Below, piece after piece: positions 12,229-24,200 of a stretch of 64,000 nt of DNA. The notes below the pieces were generated by a model that made no database searches, was not told where the DNA came from, and saw only the letters and a list, made by a program, of their open reading frames with translations. The position numbers and the translations under genes were made by a program. Origin of the DNA: Ciona intestinalis (taxonomy: Eukaryota > Chordata > Ascidiacea > Phlebobranchia > Cionidae); contig NW_004190420.2 in assembly GCF_000224145.3 (NCBI RefSeq), forward strand, positions 124,001 through 188,000. The letters are read 5' to 3'. The stretch's first letter is position 1. Each line of letters begins with the position of its first letter.

Positions 12229-12276
12229 TTTTCCCGCCTATCGGACCACGTGGCCAATGTATAGGGTTTTCCCGCG
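12229..12276 (+). promoter_or_regulatory. Paired E2F-like sites
   Basis: TTTTCCCGCC at 12229-12238 and TTTTCCCGCG at 12267-12276 match the E2F consensus TTTSSCGC/TTTCCCGC. They lie 100-145 bases upstream of the ATG at 12374. That spacing fits a promoter controlled by E2F, but no experiment supports it. Confidence 0.35.
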
Positions 12277-12373
12277 CATCTGACCGGAATACCTTCTGTT
12301 TAAATGTTTGTCAGCTTAAAGTGCTTCTTTCAACAGGTTACAGTGTAAGTGATTGTAATTTTTGCTTTCTGTT

Positions 12374-14976
12374 ATGGCTCAAGACGGAATTCCATGTCCA
12401 TGTTGCACATCGCGCCACTCAAAACGTAAGTTAATGGAGCATTTGTTGGATAACCATCACTACTGCCGTAGATTTTGTTGCAAGATACAAGATTGTGGTA
12501 AAGTTTATTCAACCCGATCAAGCTATCAAAGGCACATGCAGAGACTGCACAACGATTTGTTGCGCGCGAATACAGCACCTGTTTCAAAGAGACTGCACAA
12601 AGACGTGTTGCGTGCGAATACAGCACCTGTATCAAAGGTACCACCGCGGATGTATGACACAGATAGTACAGTTCCAGTGTCAACTTCATCTGAAAGCAGT
12701 GGTTCCAAAGTCAACAAGGAAGAAGAAGTAAAACACTTGTTATCTTCATTATCAGAGTCTTCAATTCAACAAAGCTAAGAAATTAAACACCCCTGGGTTT
12801 TAAACTATCAAATTCCAAAGTTTCCCGATCATATCTGACTTCTATCAACACAGACAGGCTGACCTCTAAAATTATCAGAGAAATTGCTCAAATTGTGTTT
12901 AATTCCATGGCACAGCATACTCTGTAAGTTGTTGTATACAGGCAATCACAATTTAAGTTATCCGCAATACTACAGGCAATAACAATTTCATTTACTTTTC
13001 AGCTATCCAAAATCTTATGAGTACAGAAGTGTCTGCTTAATGTTAGTTAAGAAATATCCAAATCTTCAGGATAAAGGTTCTAACAATCTATTCGTGAGTC
13101 TTGAATCACTAATATTTAGAATAACAGTAATATTTAGAATAAATATGCTTCTGGTAACTTAATATAGAAATGTGCCAGACTGCAGAGTATGACAGGTGGG
13201 TGCACGCGCGATCTTTTTCAGACTTTTGATGATGCACGCCACAATTTGTCTCACGCACGCCAATTAATTAAACAAAGAAAAAGATACGTATTAAATTAAG
13301 TAAGATTTCCTAACGCGGCTTGAAAATGTACATGCTTTGCACGCAGATTTTTAATGATAGCACGCGCTCACGCAAAAAAATACCATCTTTCACGTGCGAG
13401 ATCTCGTCAGAAACTGCCGTACTCTGCAGACTGGGAAATGTGGAGGTGAATGCAAAATGTAGGTTAATATATTTTTACTGTTGCAGGACACCTGGCTTGA
13501 TTCGCTAAGACAAAGATTTCGGGATGCGAGGAGAACAATGATCAGCAACGAGCGGGTCCAAACAATGAAACGAAAGTATGGCTTTAACAAGCATGTGAAA
13601 ACAGCTGAAAATCCAAGTACAAGTGAAGATATCCTAACAACACCAGCTAAGCGACCACTTTTGGTAAGTTTTCAAACTGCATCATGATTTTGTTTTACTA
13701 TTTTTTATTTATTTTTTTATATAATGCTGATGCTGGCTAACTTTTAAGAGGAAAATCACACTTTAGTGTACTAGACCTAGTGGTTAAGTTTAATATTGGT
13801 TTTAGGATGCATGCAACATATGAAGATAAAGCTAGCTATAAACAGCATGTCAAGGCAATCCAAGAAGAATATAAAAAGAAAGAAAGGGCAAGTTTGACGC
13901 TTACAAAGTGGCGAATATTCTATAGATGTGGATTACAAGACTTTCCGTCGTTAAAATTGCCTGAAATTGTTAATATGGTTGTTTATATCTCCATAATGTG
14001 TGTTTTTTGAAAATATTATGTATAGTAAGGCGGAGGGAGATGGGACACCTTTTGATTCCATGTTCTTGTCACATTTGGTAGTAAACAGAAAATTCAAAAA
14101 ATTCTAAAACCGTACCCTCACGACTTCCATAGACCATTGTTAATTGTTTAAAACACGATCAGGATATTTGGATATTATGAGCTAAAGGTGTCCCATCTTC
14201 CCCCACTGTATTATATAATGTTTTGACATGTTGTTTAGATTTTGGATGAAGCTTCGCAAGTGTTCTGTAAAGATGTGGAAGCAAAATTTACAGAAAACAT
14301 GAGACTACTCGATAATATAAGGAAGCTGCTTATGACAAAAAAATTTTCAATGTTTGCACGAGCCAACCTATTTCATGCAGGTACTTGATAATATATAGTA
14401 ATAGTATTGTTTATTATTTGCCCCTAACCCTAATATATTATTTCTCTTGTTTTATTACCTTGTTTAAGTTTTCTGTGTACTAAGATATGATCCTGTATTT
14501 CAGACAAGTATCGGAGTTTGTTGTGCATTCCGGCATTGTTTCGAGAAAACGAAGTTCACTTCTTGTTCTCTAAGGTTATTGTGTGTTTTTGCACTTCATC
14601 AGTTTTATTGTATTTTTAAAGAATTATTGTACTTTTAACATAGCCTAGAAATGTATTAATGTTCATATACAACAAACATATCATTTTCCTTTTTTGTTCT
14701 AAGGATAATGCTGATGTCGTCCCACCGTATCCAGCAATCTACATTGCTGGCGTAGATGAGCCTCCATTCATTTATCTGCATGGAAGAAAGTTGTGCAAGG
14801 CAGAAGATATTAAACAAGCTGTACTACTCATCTACTGTTGCTACTGCGTATTTAATATCGTCATTCCAAAAAACTTGCTAAAAACCTTTAAACTGATTGG
14901 ATACCTTGCTATCAGTACCGATGTAAAAAACAATACAGTTCAAAAAGCGTTGAACCATATTTTAAGTCGAATGTAA
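12374..14976 (+). CDS. C2H2 zinc finger plus SAMD3-like protein, possibly decayed
   Basis: First exon (12374-12778): MAQDGIPCPCC, then two Cys/His clusters, CPCCTSRHSKRKLMEHLLDNH (C-x2-C, H-x4-H) and CCKIQDCGKVYSTRSSYQRH with a following H, and a 16-residue unit RLHNDLLRANTAPVSK repeated in tandem (12542-12637). Later exons resemble the proteins called sterile alpha motif domain-containing 3-like in fish: about 12840-12923 (DRLTSKIIREIAQIVF), 13003-13093 (YPKSYEYRSVCLMLVKKYP), 13487-13663 (WLDSLRQRFRDARR), about 13807-13977 (EDKASYKQHVKAIQEEYKK), 14239-14380, 14504-14574 and 14704-14976 (PPYPAIYIAGVDEPPFIYLH to the stop). Two joins do not keep the frame by normal splicing: the zinc-finger exon to the next one, where a TAA at 12776 and a shift near 12830 intervene, and 13663 to 13806. 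Either small exons were missed or the gene is decaying. Its function is unknown. Confidence 0.5.
12542..12637 (+). repeat. Two tandem 48-bp units in coding sequence
   Basis: AGACTGCACAACGATTTG at 12542 recurs as AGACTGCACAAAGACGTG at 12590. Each unit is 48 bases and encodes 16 residues. The six or so differences between units suggest the duplication is not brand new. Confidence 0.9.
13167..13442. mobile_element. hAT-like MITE copy B with 8-bp target duplication
   Basis: The element spans 13175-13434. The left end is CCAGACTGCAGAGTATGACAG and the right end is the complement of CCAGTCTGCAGAGTACGGCAG. It is flanked by GAAATGTG at 13167-13174 and again at 13435-13442. An 8-bp duplication and CAG ends are the signature of hAT-type transposition. 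No transposase is encoded, so it is non-autonomous. It lies in an intron of the SAMD3-like gene. Confidence 0.88.
14021..14216. mobile_element. Foldback MITE copy 2 (TAGTAGGGTGGGG family)
   Basis: Left end TATAGTAAGGCGGAGGGAG, then ATGGGACACC; right end GGTGTCCCATCTTCCCCCAC. Core phrases GTAAACAGAAAATTC and GTTTAAAACACGATCAGG are present. It lies in an intron of the SAMD3-like gene. Confidence 0.9.
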
Positions 14977-15750
14977 ATTGTAACTGTAATGTATTGTAAA
15001 TACACTTTCTATGTTTTTTATCTCCTGAATTGTGTTTGCAACTGTCATGTCCTGTTATAAGTCAACATAGTACATGCAAACCCAACCCCTATCAAGGTGT
15101 AACATTCGATGTCTATGGGTGGAACCTACCACATTTTGAGGAGTTTGAAATTACCACCCTTAAGGATTGAACGGCTGTCTGCCGAGGTAAGTTTCGTGGG
15201 ATTCGCGAATCAAATCGTCCGCCAATGAAGATCCTAACAAAACTCTCTGATATTTGCGTCATAATAGGGATAGGGAGGGGGGACTCTTTCAGTTTACAAC
15301 AACCCAAAATTAATAGAGATCTAAAGCAGCTTTATGAGGGATTCACGCTTCGTGAGATTCAAAATGGGTTTCCTGACGTGACGTTGTAATAACCCCTCCA
15401 TTTTGTTCCAACCGGTCTATAATGGCATTACGGTGATCCTTTTTCTAACCAAGTAAACACTTCGTATTTTTCTCCAAATCTGGCCAGTTAACTTGACTGC
15501 GCAACATAAATGACTTTGTCTCTATTCCCAATAAAGCCTTCAGTGAGTTTTGCATCTTGTGTTTTAAGTCAGAATTGCGGTCTTATAGCTGCTTGGTCGT
15601 TTTGGTGATATATCTGTTGGCATTTCTTCCTTTGTAAGCACTTTCTTTTTATAGTTAGTGTATTAAATTCATTTTCTCCGTTCTCATCCTTTTAGACATA
15701 GTCTCTCTATTTAATTGGTAAAATATTCCATGTTTCATTTACGGTAAGAT

Positions 15751-16067
15751 CCGGCGCCGTGGCATAGTGATGAGCGCGCCTGCCTGTAACCCAGAGGTAA
15801 TGGGTTCAAGACTCGACGTTGCTACCATCGTGGGCGTATGTGTCCGTTGGCAAGACACTTAACGACAATTGCTCCAACCCAGTGGCCACTAATGGATTGT
15901 CCAAATTATTAGCCATACATAAAAAAAATAAAAAAAAAATCCAAAAAAAATAATCACCTACAAAGTAACATACATGGTAACTCGTAAGCTGGCACGAGGT
16001 GCTAAACCCATGTGATAACGACTGTCGTTTTCCGGTCACGCAAGGATAAAGTAAGTTACATTCATTC
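15751..16067 (+). mobile_element. tRNA-derived SINE, near full length
   Basis: The head GGCGCCGTGGCATAGTGATG resembles a pol III A box region and GGTTCAAGACT (15803-15813) is a good B box. A conserved body follows (GGCAAGACACTTAACGACAA), then an A-rich tract and a tail ending GTAAGTTACATTCATTC. The same parts recur in reverse at 45918-46204 and 61831-61900. Confidence 0.85.
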
Positions 16068-16077
16068 TTTCACATTC

Positions 16078-16195
16078 AAGGTGGGGTAATATTGGACATG
16101 CATTTATTCTTTTTTTGTGTGTACAATTTGGTGGTAAACAAAGATTATTTATTACGTAATTAAAAGGTATCTCACCTTGCCTCACAGTACTATGG
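16078..16195. mobile_element. Degraded foldback MITE remnant (copy 3)
   Basis: Only fragments of the family remain: AAGGTGGGGTAATATTGGAC on the left, TTTGGTGGTAAACAAAGA in the middle, CACAGTACTATGG on the right. Confidence 0.45.
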
Positions 16196-16589
16196 TAAAA
16201 ATACGGTAGTTTATCCTTTTAAGGAATTCACAGATCATGTGATAGAATATTATTAAGCTTCGAGTATACGGACCCGTTAGGTGTAAACACCGTGTTTATT
16301 TTCAAAGTTTCTATTCTGTGGTCGGATTTTACACTTGAATAAATAAATGGAACGTATTTATCCTGCTCGGCGTGGAACCGACATACCTTTAACACGGAGT
16401 TTCTGTTTCACTTGGTTCTTTATCGTAAGTTTTAAACGAGCGACCAAGCTGTTGATATTCATACAATAAATATATAATGCGTTATAATGTTGTAATTATA
16501 ACTGAGGATAAAAAATATGCCATGTTCTGTAACTATGGCCATTTACTGTATAAAAGTGAGGTCAATACGAAAATAAACAGTAATCAGTG

Positions 16590-16632
16590 CATGACCTACT
16601 CAACAATACTGTATTATATTGAGTAGGCCATG
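16590..16632. repeat. Imperfect hairpin in the fucosyltransferase 3' region
   Basis: CATGACCTACTCAA on the left pairs with TTGAGTAGGCCATG on the right with one mismatch, around a loop of about 15 bases. It begins 16 bases after the fucosyltransferase stop codon, so it would be in the 3' UTR. Confidence 0.7.
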
Positions 16633-16648
16633 ATCACTAGTATATTGG

Positions 16649-18602
16649 TCATGTTCGTTTGATGAACATACAATCCCGGTTTTCCTGTCCGTACCACAGT
16701 ACTTCAGGATATTGGATCGTTTTCCGAGTAATCGGGTTCGAATGCAGCATTCTACATAACTTGCATAAGCCAACAGGCTTTTCGACATATTCTGTCTCAT
16801 TTAAAAACCACCAGGAAAAATATTCGCGATATGCTGTTTCGTTTCTGTCTAGATATAACAAATACTTCGCCAGTTCTTGTGTGCTATGGAAGTCGTCCAA
16901 GTGAATAAATGAACCTGGTGGGAGAATTTCCTCAGCGTCTCTTTTCGTTGGGCCCCAAATCACAGGTACTGTCCCACTTAAAAAGGCATTCTCCCACACT
17001 TTTTCGGTAATGTAGTCCCGACAGTGGTACGAGTTTTCGAAAGCGAAATAAAACTTGTACCGCCCGATTTCGTTGAAAAAATCGGCGGTGGTTTTGAATT
17101 TCGCCTCCCTTGGATTGTCCGAACATAAACCCCTCGTTTTTAGCTTTGAACCTAGAGTCTGCTTTATTTTCTTCACCAACTTAAAGCGCTTTTCAGCTCC
17201 AACAGTAAACCCACAGTTGCTGCTTATCCATATTGCCAAGCCGTCCTGTAATGCATATCATATAACACGGATGTCCTGTTGCACACCTACATGTGGCATT
17301 ATATGCAACTGCAGCGAGTATGCAAATAGCGTGTTGATGTGTTTCGTTTTAAGCTTGAAACACCCACTCCGTCCCAACAGTAATTCAAGGCTGCATATTT
17401 ACTAAAGACATTTCAAAGCAAAAGAAGACATTTTAAACCTAAACTAGATGACAACTAAACCCATGTCACTATTGCATATCTGTTAAATTTCATACTTGGT
17501 CAATGTGGCTGTACGCCTGTGCCCACAATACAGTGATATATAGCAGAACCAAGCCTCTAACGGTACACGCTTATTTACGTGACATGCTCATAACCCCATA
17601 TTCACTTGTTAGAAATACTCAACTTACGGTCCTGTTCAAATTAAACGTAAAGGTTACCTTCTGTAGCAAGCAGGCCTCTAAGTCAGCAGTAGTTAATGGA
17701 GATCCCATGTGGTACTTTTCTTTAAGTGATTTCAATGTTCTGCGTATTGTACTATATGGTGTTTGTATATCGGAGTCGGTACGGTAGGACATTGTAAGAT
17801 TAAAGAGGTTTCCAAAGCCCAACATTGACACCTTGTGTGATGTCCGAAGAGAAGACGTAGACTCGGCGGAAAAGAAAACGTAAATCTGGTCCATTCTTCG
17901 CCTGAAATTAACTGAAAGTTAAACTTTTGCACAGAGCGTTCTTTTAGAAAAATCTATCAAACTACTACTTTACTTTATGATAAGACCAGTTGATTATTTG
18001 ATTACTGGGTTATGTATAATATTTACTTTCAGTGCACAGATAATGACCTGTGAGCCTATTTGAAACAGCAGGTAAACAAACAAGGTCAACAAACTGCGTA
18101 TTGCTCCTACGTCAAGCGGTAAAATGTAACTCAAAGAACAAATTTTACCTATGGAAGACTTTAGCATCCGGATTTACTTTGTTGAATTCAAAAACAATTG
18201 CATCGCAAGTATAGGGATCAACGCCTTTAACAATTTTGCAGTTACCACACTGAAAGATACAAACAGCTTAATGTGTATACTGTACTTATACCGGTAATTA
18301 TATACAATTTTCTCAAACACCAAATTTTCCATTGATTTTGCATAGTTAGGATTTAATGCAGCAGTTCAAACCTTATCGCTGCTGAATCCATACGTCATCA
18401 TATTGATCATGAACTGAGGCAAGTTATCCCCCCATATTAGGATTCGCTTGTAAACTGCTGGTGTTGCTGGTGTTGCAACTCTTCGGTGGTTTCTTTCTTG
18501 TCCCAAGAGAAATAAATGCAAGGGTATGTACAGAATTGTCGCAAGTGTTAAAAGAATCAAAGCTGCATTTGCATTTACACGAATACTTCTGCATAAACGC
18601 AT
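16649..18602 (-). CDS. Alpha-1,3-type fucosyltransferase (GT10 family), 390 residues
   Basis: GT10 enzymes transfer fucose from GDP-fucose to N-acetylglucosamine in glycan chains, inside the Golgi. Four exons join in frame: 18602-18372, 18249-18149, 17901-17658 and 17245-16649. The protein is a type II membrane protein: short basic tail, membrane anchor at about residues 12-34, short stem, then the catalytic domain. Family marks: CKIVKGVDPYTCDAIVFEFN; DQIYVFFSAES; NLFNLTMSYRTDSDIQTPY (acceptor-side motif I); and the diagnostic motif II FAFENSYHCRDYITEKVW followed by FLSGTVPVIWGP at about residues 256-292; then SFIHLDDFHSTQELAKYLLY. The size matches the family, and all motifs are intact, so it should be active. 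Which linkage it makes cannot be told from sequence alone. Tunicates have several members, so I give no symbol. Confidence 0.95.
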
Positions 18603-20859
18603 TCGTCTTGGCTATGGTTGTCATGTAGCCTATAGTTACACACAGTGTGTTTATAGGCTATAATGTAGTATTCAATTTCGGTCCGATCGACCGAAATATG
18701 AACGTGTAATAACTGTGGCGATTATAGTTCATCAGTTAATATTAACAGAATCTATCATTTGTACCTGTACAAAGCAGAGATTTTTAACCTTTTTTTGCGT
18801 ACATGTGTCACCTATTTAACAAAGATTAATATCGGATTTGTAGCCATATATAAAATGGTCCACATTTATTAAAAAACGAAAGTAACAAATTATATCAGTT
18901 ATATTCAGTGCAACGGCTGCTCTTGCTTTTTGGCAATTAGTTTTTTAGTTATTCTGCCTCTTGGGTGAGGAAACTTACCCTCTAAGGTTAGTTTACCCCA
19001 GGTTAAGAAAAGCTGCTGTAAGCGTAGGCCCTGCAGTCTTTGTAGGCCAACCCTAAATTAAGAAATCGATAAGACACTTCAGTCTATGTTTAGCATTTGC
19101 TCTTAAATATACATGTTGAAAATGAAATATAAAACAGCCAATAAGTTGTACACTGGTAACGCGGAAACGAAACCACACTACACTATACTGTACCATCAAC
19201 AACATGCACCACTAAACCTCAAAGTAGCGTGTTGGCGTACGCCGATTATAAGAATCAAGCTGTTCCAGCATTTCACGGTAGATTTCATTCAAGAAATATT
19301 TCTGTATTCTACTCTGCTAGAGAACTATTGTAGTTTTTATAGTATCGTTATTAACTATCATAATTACTAGTTTTCACAGAGTGCCATACAAATTCCACTC
19401 TTTGCTTTTTAGTACCGTCTGTCTAGTTCGGAACCCTCAGTCCGTTACAGTTCTATAGTTACTGTACGCTGCAGTTCGCTGTCTGGTCATCGATTAGGCA
19501 TTATAGGCATAGCTGTTTGTTTTGCGAGGTAGCACTATTTTAAACACATTTGGTACTTGCCAGTCTCTATCAAGCACTCAATATCGCAAGGGCGAAGAAA
19601 CACTCAACCTCGCATGGCTAAACAGCTGACTATAACTATACCTTCAGCACAGGTTATAAGCACCTACTGAATACCGCCTCACTCAATAGACCTAGAGTGC
19701 GGCGACGGATTTTCCGGTAATCAAAAGCCAAATAGCTGGCCTAATTGCTTTCTGTGGCGTTTATAAAAAAATAATCAGAAGCTAAACGACTAGAAATGTT
19801 GACAAACCACAGGACAAATGTTTACATGTTCCTTCTCGAGTTTAACAGCATTAAAACACGCACTCTTCTTATCTTACGCGACGTTGCTAATATTCGTACA
19901 CAATAGAATAGAACTTTCCAGGGCAACCGGTGTGTATTTAAACAACAATGAACATGGCTTTCATTCTATGCCTCTCGCAATGAACCAATATTTATACTAT
20001 GACTTTCGAAATCCTCTTTGAAACTGACGCTTTATCGGTAATTACTCAAATTCCTTGGTCAAATTTTGAACAAAAAATAAAATAGGTTAATTGTAATGGA
20101 AAAAAATACTTAACCAAGTCTGTTGCACGCTTGGCAATTCACAGACACGTAAACAGAATATAGGCTAACCTATACTGATGCCACGATACATATGGCTAAT
20201 CTATGCAACAAGGTATATCTGTACACTATGTTATAACTATCCGTGTTGCGTGTCACATACTCAGCTACAAAACAAGAAGCCTTGCGTAGAGGAAGACAGT
20301 TTGTAATAAAGTCGTATTCTTGGATGCAACCTGCAAATAGAATGCGCCATACATCGTGCAATGAATCATGGCAGCAGGCACGGATAGCGCGAGGGACAAG
20401 GGCGCAACATTTTTACTGTAATCTCCTCCTTTCTACTGTAAAACCATGCACCCCCGTTTTACGAACTAACTTAAATTGTAAAATTAACACGTCCGTTGTC
20501 ACATGACCAGCTCATGGTATATGTGAGGAAAGGACCGTTCCGCACTGGCTGTGGTGACTGGAGGCGTAGCAACTATCCAATAATTAAGGGGGAGACAATG
20601 AATGAGTGCCTATTTCAACTTAACTTACTTTCAAACATTGGATAATAGACTGGGCGTCAAATGGCACTTCTGATTTCCCTGAAGTTTCCCACTTCTGTCG
20701 CCAATAGCCGAGCTCCGACCTAACGATGTATCACTAAATTAGCAATTATTCATCTGTCCTTGCTACGTTTACGATGTGCGTCCAAATCCGAGAAGACTTC
20801 CCTGGGTTTTGTCGATGTGATAAAGTTTACATGCAATTAAAAGCATTATCGGATACCAC

Positions 20860-21025
20860 CCTATCGAGGTGTGGGTTTAAACCTTGACTTAATACGTCGA
20901 CAAGGCTACGCGACGTACGTACGCCTCCTATGGTCGCTTATTTGCCCTATGCTGCCATCAAGTGTATGAAATAGAACGCCCGTGTTATTACGACTGTCGT
21001 TGCCCATCACCGTCGCATTATAAAG
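20860..21025 (+). mobile_element. Decayed SINE remnant
   Basis: CGTGTTATTACGACTGTCGT near 20980 matches the 3' body of the SINE at 15751 (TGTGATAACGACTGTCGT), followed by a degraded ATTATAAAGTTCATATG tail. The head with GTGGGTTTAAACCTTGAC is a poor B box. Heavily diverged. Confidence 0.35.
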
Positions 21026-21054
21026 TTCATATGTAAGACAAATATTGAGTGTTT

Positions 21055-21254
21055 ATATATAGTAGAGTGGGGGGAAATGGGACACCTTTAGCACATAATA
21101 TTCAAATATCCTGGTCGTGTTTTAAACAATCAACAACGGTCCACGGAAGTCATGAGGATACGGTTTTATAATTCTTTGAATTTTTCCATTTTTACTACCA
21201 AATGAGACGAAAAATAGAATGAAAAGAAATCCCATCTTCTCTAACCCTACAGTA
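21055..21254. mobile_element. Foldback MITE copy 4
   Basis: TATAGTAGAGTGGGGGGAAA begins it, with the core CAACAACGGTCCACGGAAGT and GATACGGTTTTATAATTC. The right end ATCCCATCTTCTCTAACCC is partly degraded. Confidence 0.85.
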
Positions 21255-24200
21255 CGTAAACTCCGGTGATTTTTATAGGGTTTGTGTGGTACGTAGGTTC
21301 GTTAGCGGTTTATAAACCAAAATGTATTTATACATAACACCCAAGATGTTATGTAGTTCGGCAACCATGGAAACAATGACGTAACTAAGTTGGTTTCCTC
21401 GTTCATGTGAGTGTATTTCGTCTCTGTGGGGAAAGTGGAACATTTTATTACCGTGACAATTCTCTGCATGTTAATACGGAACAAGGTATATATACGAAAA
21501 CCAGTTAAAATTTTGAAATAAATAAAACAAGTAAGGCATAACGATATAGAAAACATTGAAAACAATAATGGTAAATTATATACCAAAATTTTCAAGATTT
21601 TAAAAATATTTATTTCGATTCTTTCGATACTTTTGTCCTGGTACCCTCAGTAGCTGTGCTGGTAATTATTCTTTAACCGAAACGTCGTTCTGGTTCGTTT
21701 CCCTTTCACTTTCGCTAGTGGGTCTGCAATAAGTGTGAGTTTTAAAATTTAAAAACCCGAGGTGAATTATTCGCAATTTCATAAGTAAATAATTTAACAT
21801 GTACGGGCCATGGTATTGAGTAATGATAGACCGTCAATGAACCAAGCGGTTTAAATCCTCGCCCAGGCAACAATATGGTACAAAACCGATACAATTTTAA
21901 AATAGTGCTTTGCGTGGTTATATAGGTTGAAGTATTCGCATTAACACAATGAAAGAACGCATACGGTGGTAAAGTTTGGTACTGATGTGCGTTGGTTCAA
22001 ATCTTGTGCGATAACGTAGCTTCAAACATCAATTATGTCTCTCAGCCTTCGAAGTTTTTTGGAAGAGATTAAAGAACGGGGAAAATAGACGAAAACGCCG
22101 CGCAAGCAGTTTCCTATGTTATGGCCGACTAGTCTTGCGCTTAAGCGTGAAATAGTTCTACCTGTGCCGCGTATTACGTGTAACGGGTGGGACGAAAAGC
22201 GGTCGAATAAGTGGTTCAGTCATAGAAAACTCTTCGCCACTATGCTTCAGAACAGAAGGTGTTCAAGAAACTGAGTAAATTGTTGAATAGCCTGGCGGAT
22301 GCGTTTTCCAGGATGCAAGATCGTGGGGAATTCTGAATGAAAACTGCAGGTAATTTAATAAAACATTGTATAATTTGGGTAGAATGATATTTTCAGCTAT
22401 GGTAATTTCAATAATATAACATTTTATTGACAATTCGAATTTTAGTTTTTTATGGAGAATGTACTTTTCAAATTTTTTTTGAAGTAACATATAAACGTAC
22501 CAAACTTAAGTTAGTGAATCAGCCGGTCTAGTTTGGGTGCCGTGGGTTCGAAATCCAGCCAAGCGGAACCTACTGCGACTGATGCAAATATTTCTACCTC
22601 TCTCTAAACCAAGAGAGCGTTAACCTGAACCGTATCTTGTTACCGTGAAAAATAGAGACCTGGCATTTTTACACCAACTGTTGGTTCGGGTTGTCTACGT
22701 TTAATTCAAGCCCGCCACACCATGCCACGTTAGCAGGTGGTTTTTGAGACTTTTCCGCGCTGCAGTCTTTCGTTTACTCGCCGGGGTATGACGTCGTACT
22801 GTGACGTAGGTTGCGCAGTAGTACGTCGTTCTCCGGACGGTATTAGGAAGAACTATCATCAAGGACCCCCCCAAAAAAACATGGGTCAAACCACCAAGTA
22901 AGGAATGGTGGACGTTTTAAACGAAGCATGAACTAATGGCATCAACAGAAGCTCTGGTAAACTTCTAATTACCAAAAGAAAAAAAAAAAGTTGCGGTATA
23001 GGTGGAAGTGTTCTGACCGGTAACATAATGTTTAATCGGTGGTAAGTTTTTCCTTTGCAGTACATCACCTCTACCTAAATGTCAAAGCGGAACCTCTGTC
23101 ATAGTTGAACGCTTCGCAGCTACGAACGATCCGTTTATTCTGCTTTCGTTGACCCGTCTGTGGTTGCAGCAACTTCTAATAGCGCTAATTGTATTACAGA
23201 ACCGCCAACGTGAAGATTATCACCGTGACTTCATTTTCGATTTTTGGTCGGGCTCTAATTATATCAGTAAGAGGCTATACAGGTTACCTTAATAGTTTGG
23301 TGCGTAATGGTACCTCGTTTTCGGCGGTACCAAAATGACGCTAATATGATCACGTGACCGTGACTTGTCTGTGCAGAATGTACATCATGAATTAGCCACT
23401 TGGTGGCGTGATGAGCACAGTGGAATGCGGTCGAATTGCGTAACATTGCTGCCATGTGAACTGAAAAGTGACTCATGTACGGAATATTTGAAACTAACCG
23501 GTAGGAATGTGTTGTGGAGTACGAGTAAGGAAAACTAAAGTGAACATGTGGTAAAGCTTGGCAGTTTAGCGTTTGGTTTTAAACCCAAAATATGCATTAA
23601 AAAAGTTTAAAAAATGTTGTACCGTGGGTGGACTTACTACATGCACAAAATATATAAATATGTTTTCACACAAAGTTTAATCACTACGATGATAGTTAAA
23701 TACAGCTATGCAAGCTGATGCCCGCTTGAGACACAATTAATAATCCGAATGTTAACCAAAAATGTAACGACCAAAGCTGTAACCTGTGCCCACAAGGTAA
23801 TTGCTATCACAGTAGGCCTACGATTCACATGGCGTAAATGGACCGCAGGTAAATAACAATTTCTTTTTTCGCTGGTATTTTCGTTCACAGATAAGCGCAA
23901 GTGATCCTTCATTTGTATTTCAATCGTACGGGAGCAAAAATAGAAAACGCACGCAGTACCTTATAGCGTATATAACTTTGCCGTGGTTACTGGTAGCATG
24001 ATAGATGTGGGAGAATGAGTGGTACAGCCTCCGCTGGGTTGCGAAAGGTTTGTTTCGAAAAACTCAACGAAGCGTAATTGAACGCAGACAACATTTTTGG
24101 CAAAAATGCGGACCGAGCCAAGCGTGACTGAATGCCGACAGAGAAACGATTGATGAAAAGTGGAAGGTGCCCGATCGGTATCGAGTTGTGCCTGCCGCAG

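Larger units (their letters stand above)
11078..12373. other. Intergenic region with palindrome and promoter elements
   Basis: This contains the hnRNP M poly(A) site, a perfect palindrome (11423-11454), a stretch sharing short blocks with 15100-15165, and two E2F-like sites upstream of the next gene. No coding segment is convincing. Confidence 0.5.
14977..16648. other. Intergenic, with a SINE and a MITE remnant
   Basis: Apart from the SINE at 15751-16067 and a degraded MITE at 16078-16195, I see no gene. Bases 15100-15165 share ATTCGATGT, GGGTGG and GAAATTACCAC, in that order, with 11460-11515. Confidence 0.5.

Noticed and set aside
15751-15830. Possible functional tRNA gene
   Set aside because: The A and B boxes belong to a SINE head: the body and tail match two other copies, and no cloverleaf forms.
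18680-18705. Short inverted repeat TTTCGGTC/GACCGAAA
   Set aside because: An 8-bp stem is expected by chance several times in this length of DNA.
22540-22570. tRNA-like B box GGTTCGAAATCC
   Set aside because: No matching A box at the right distance and no acceptor stem pairing, so not a tRNA gene; at most old SINE debris.
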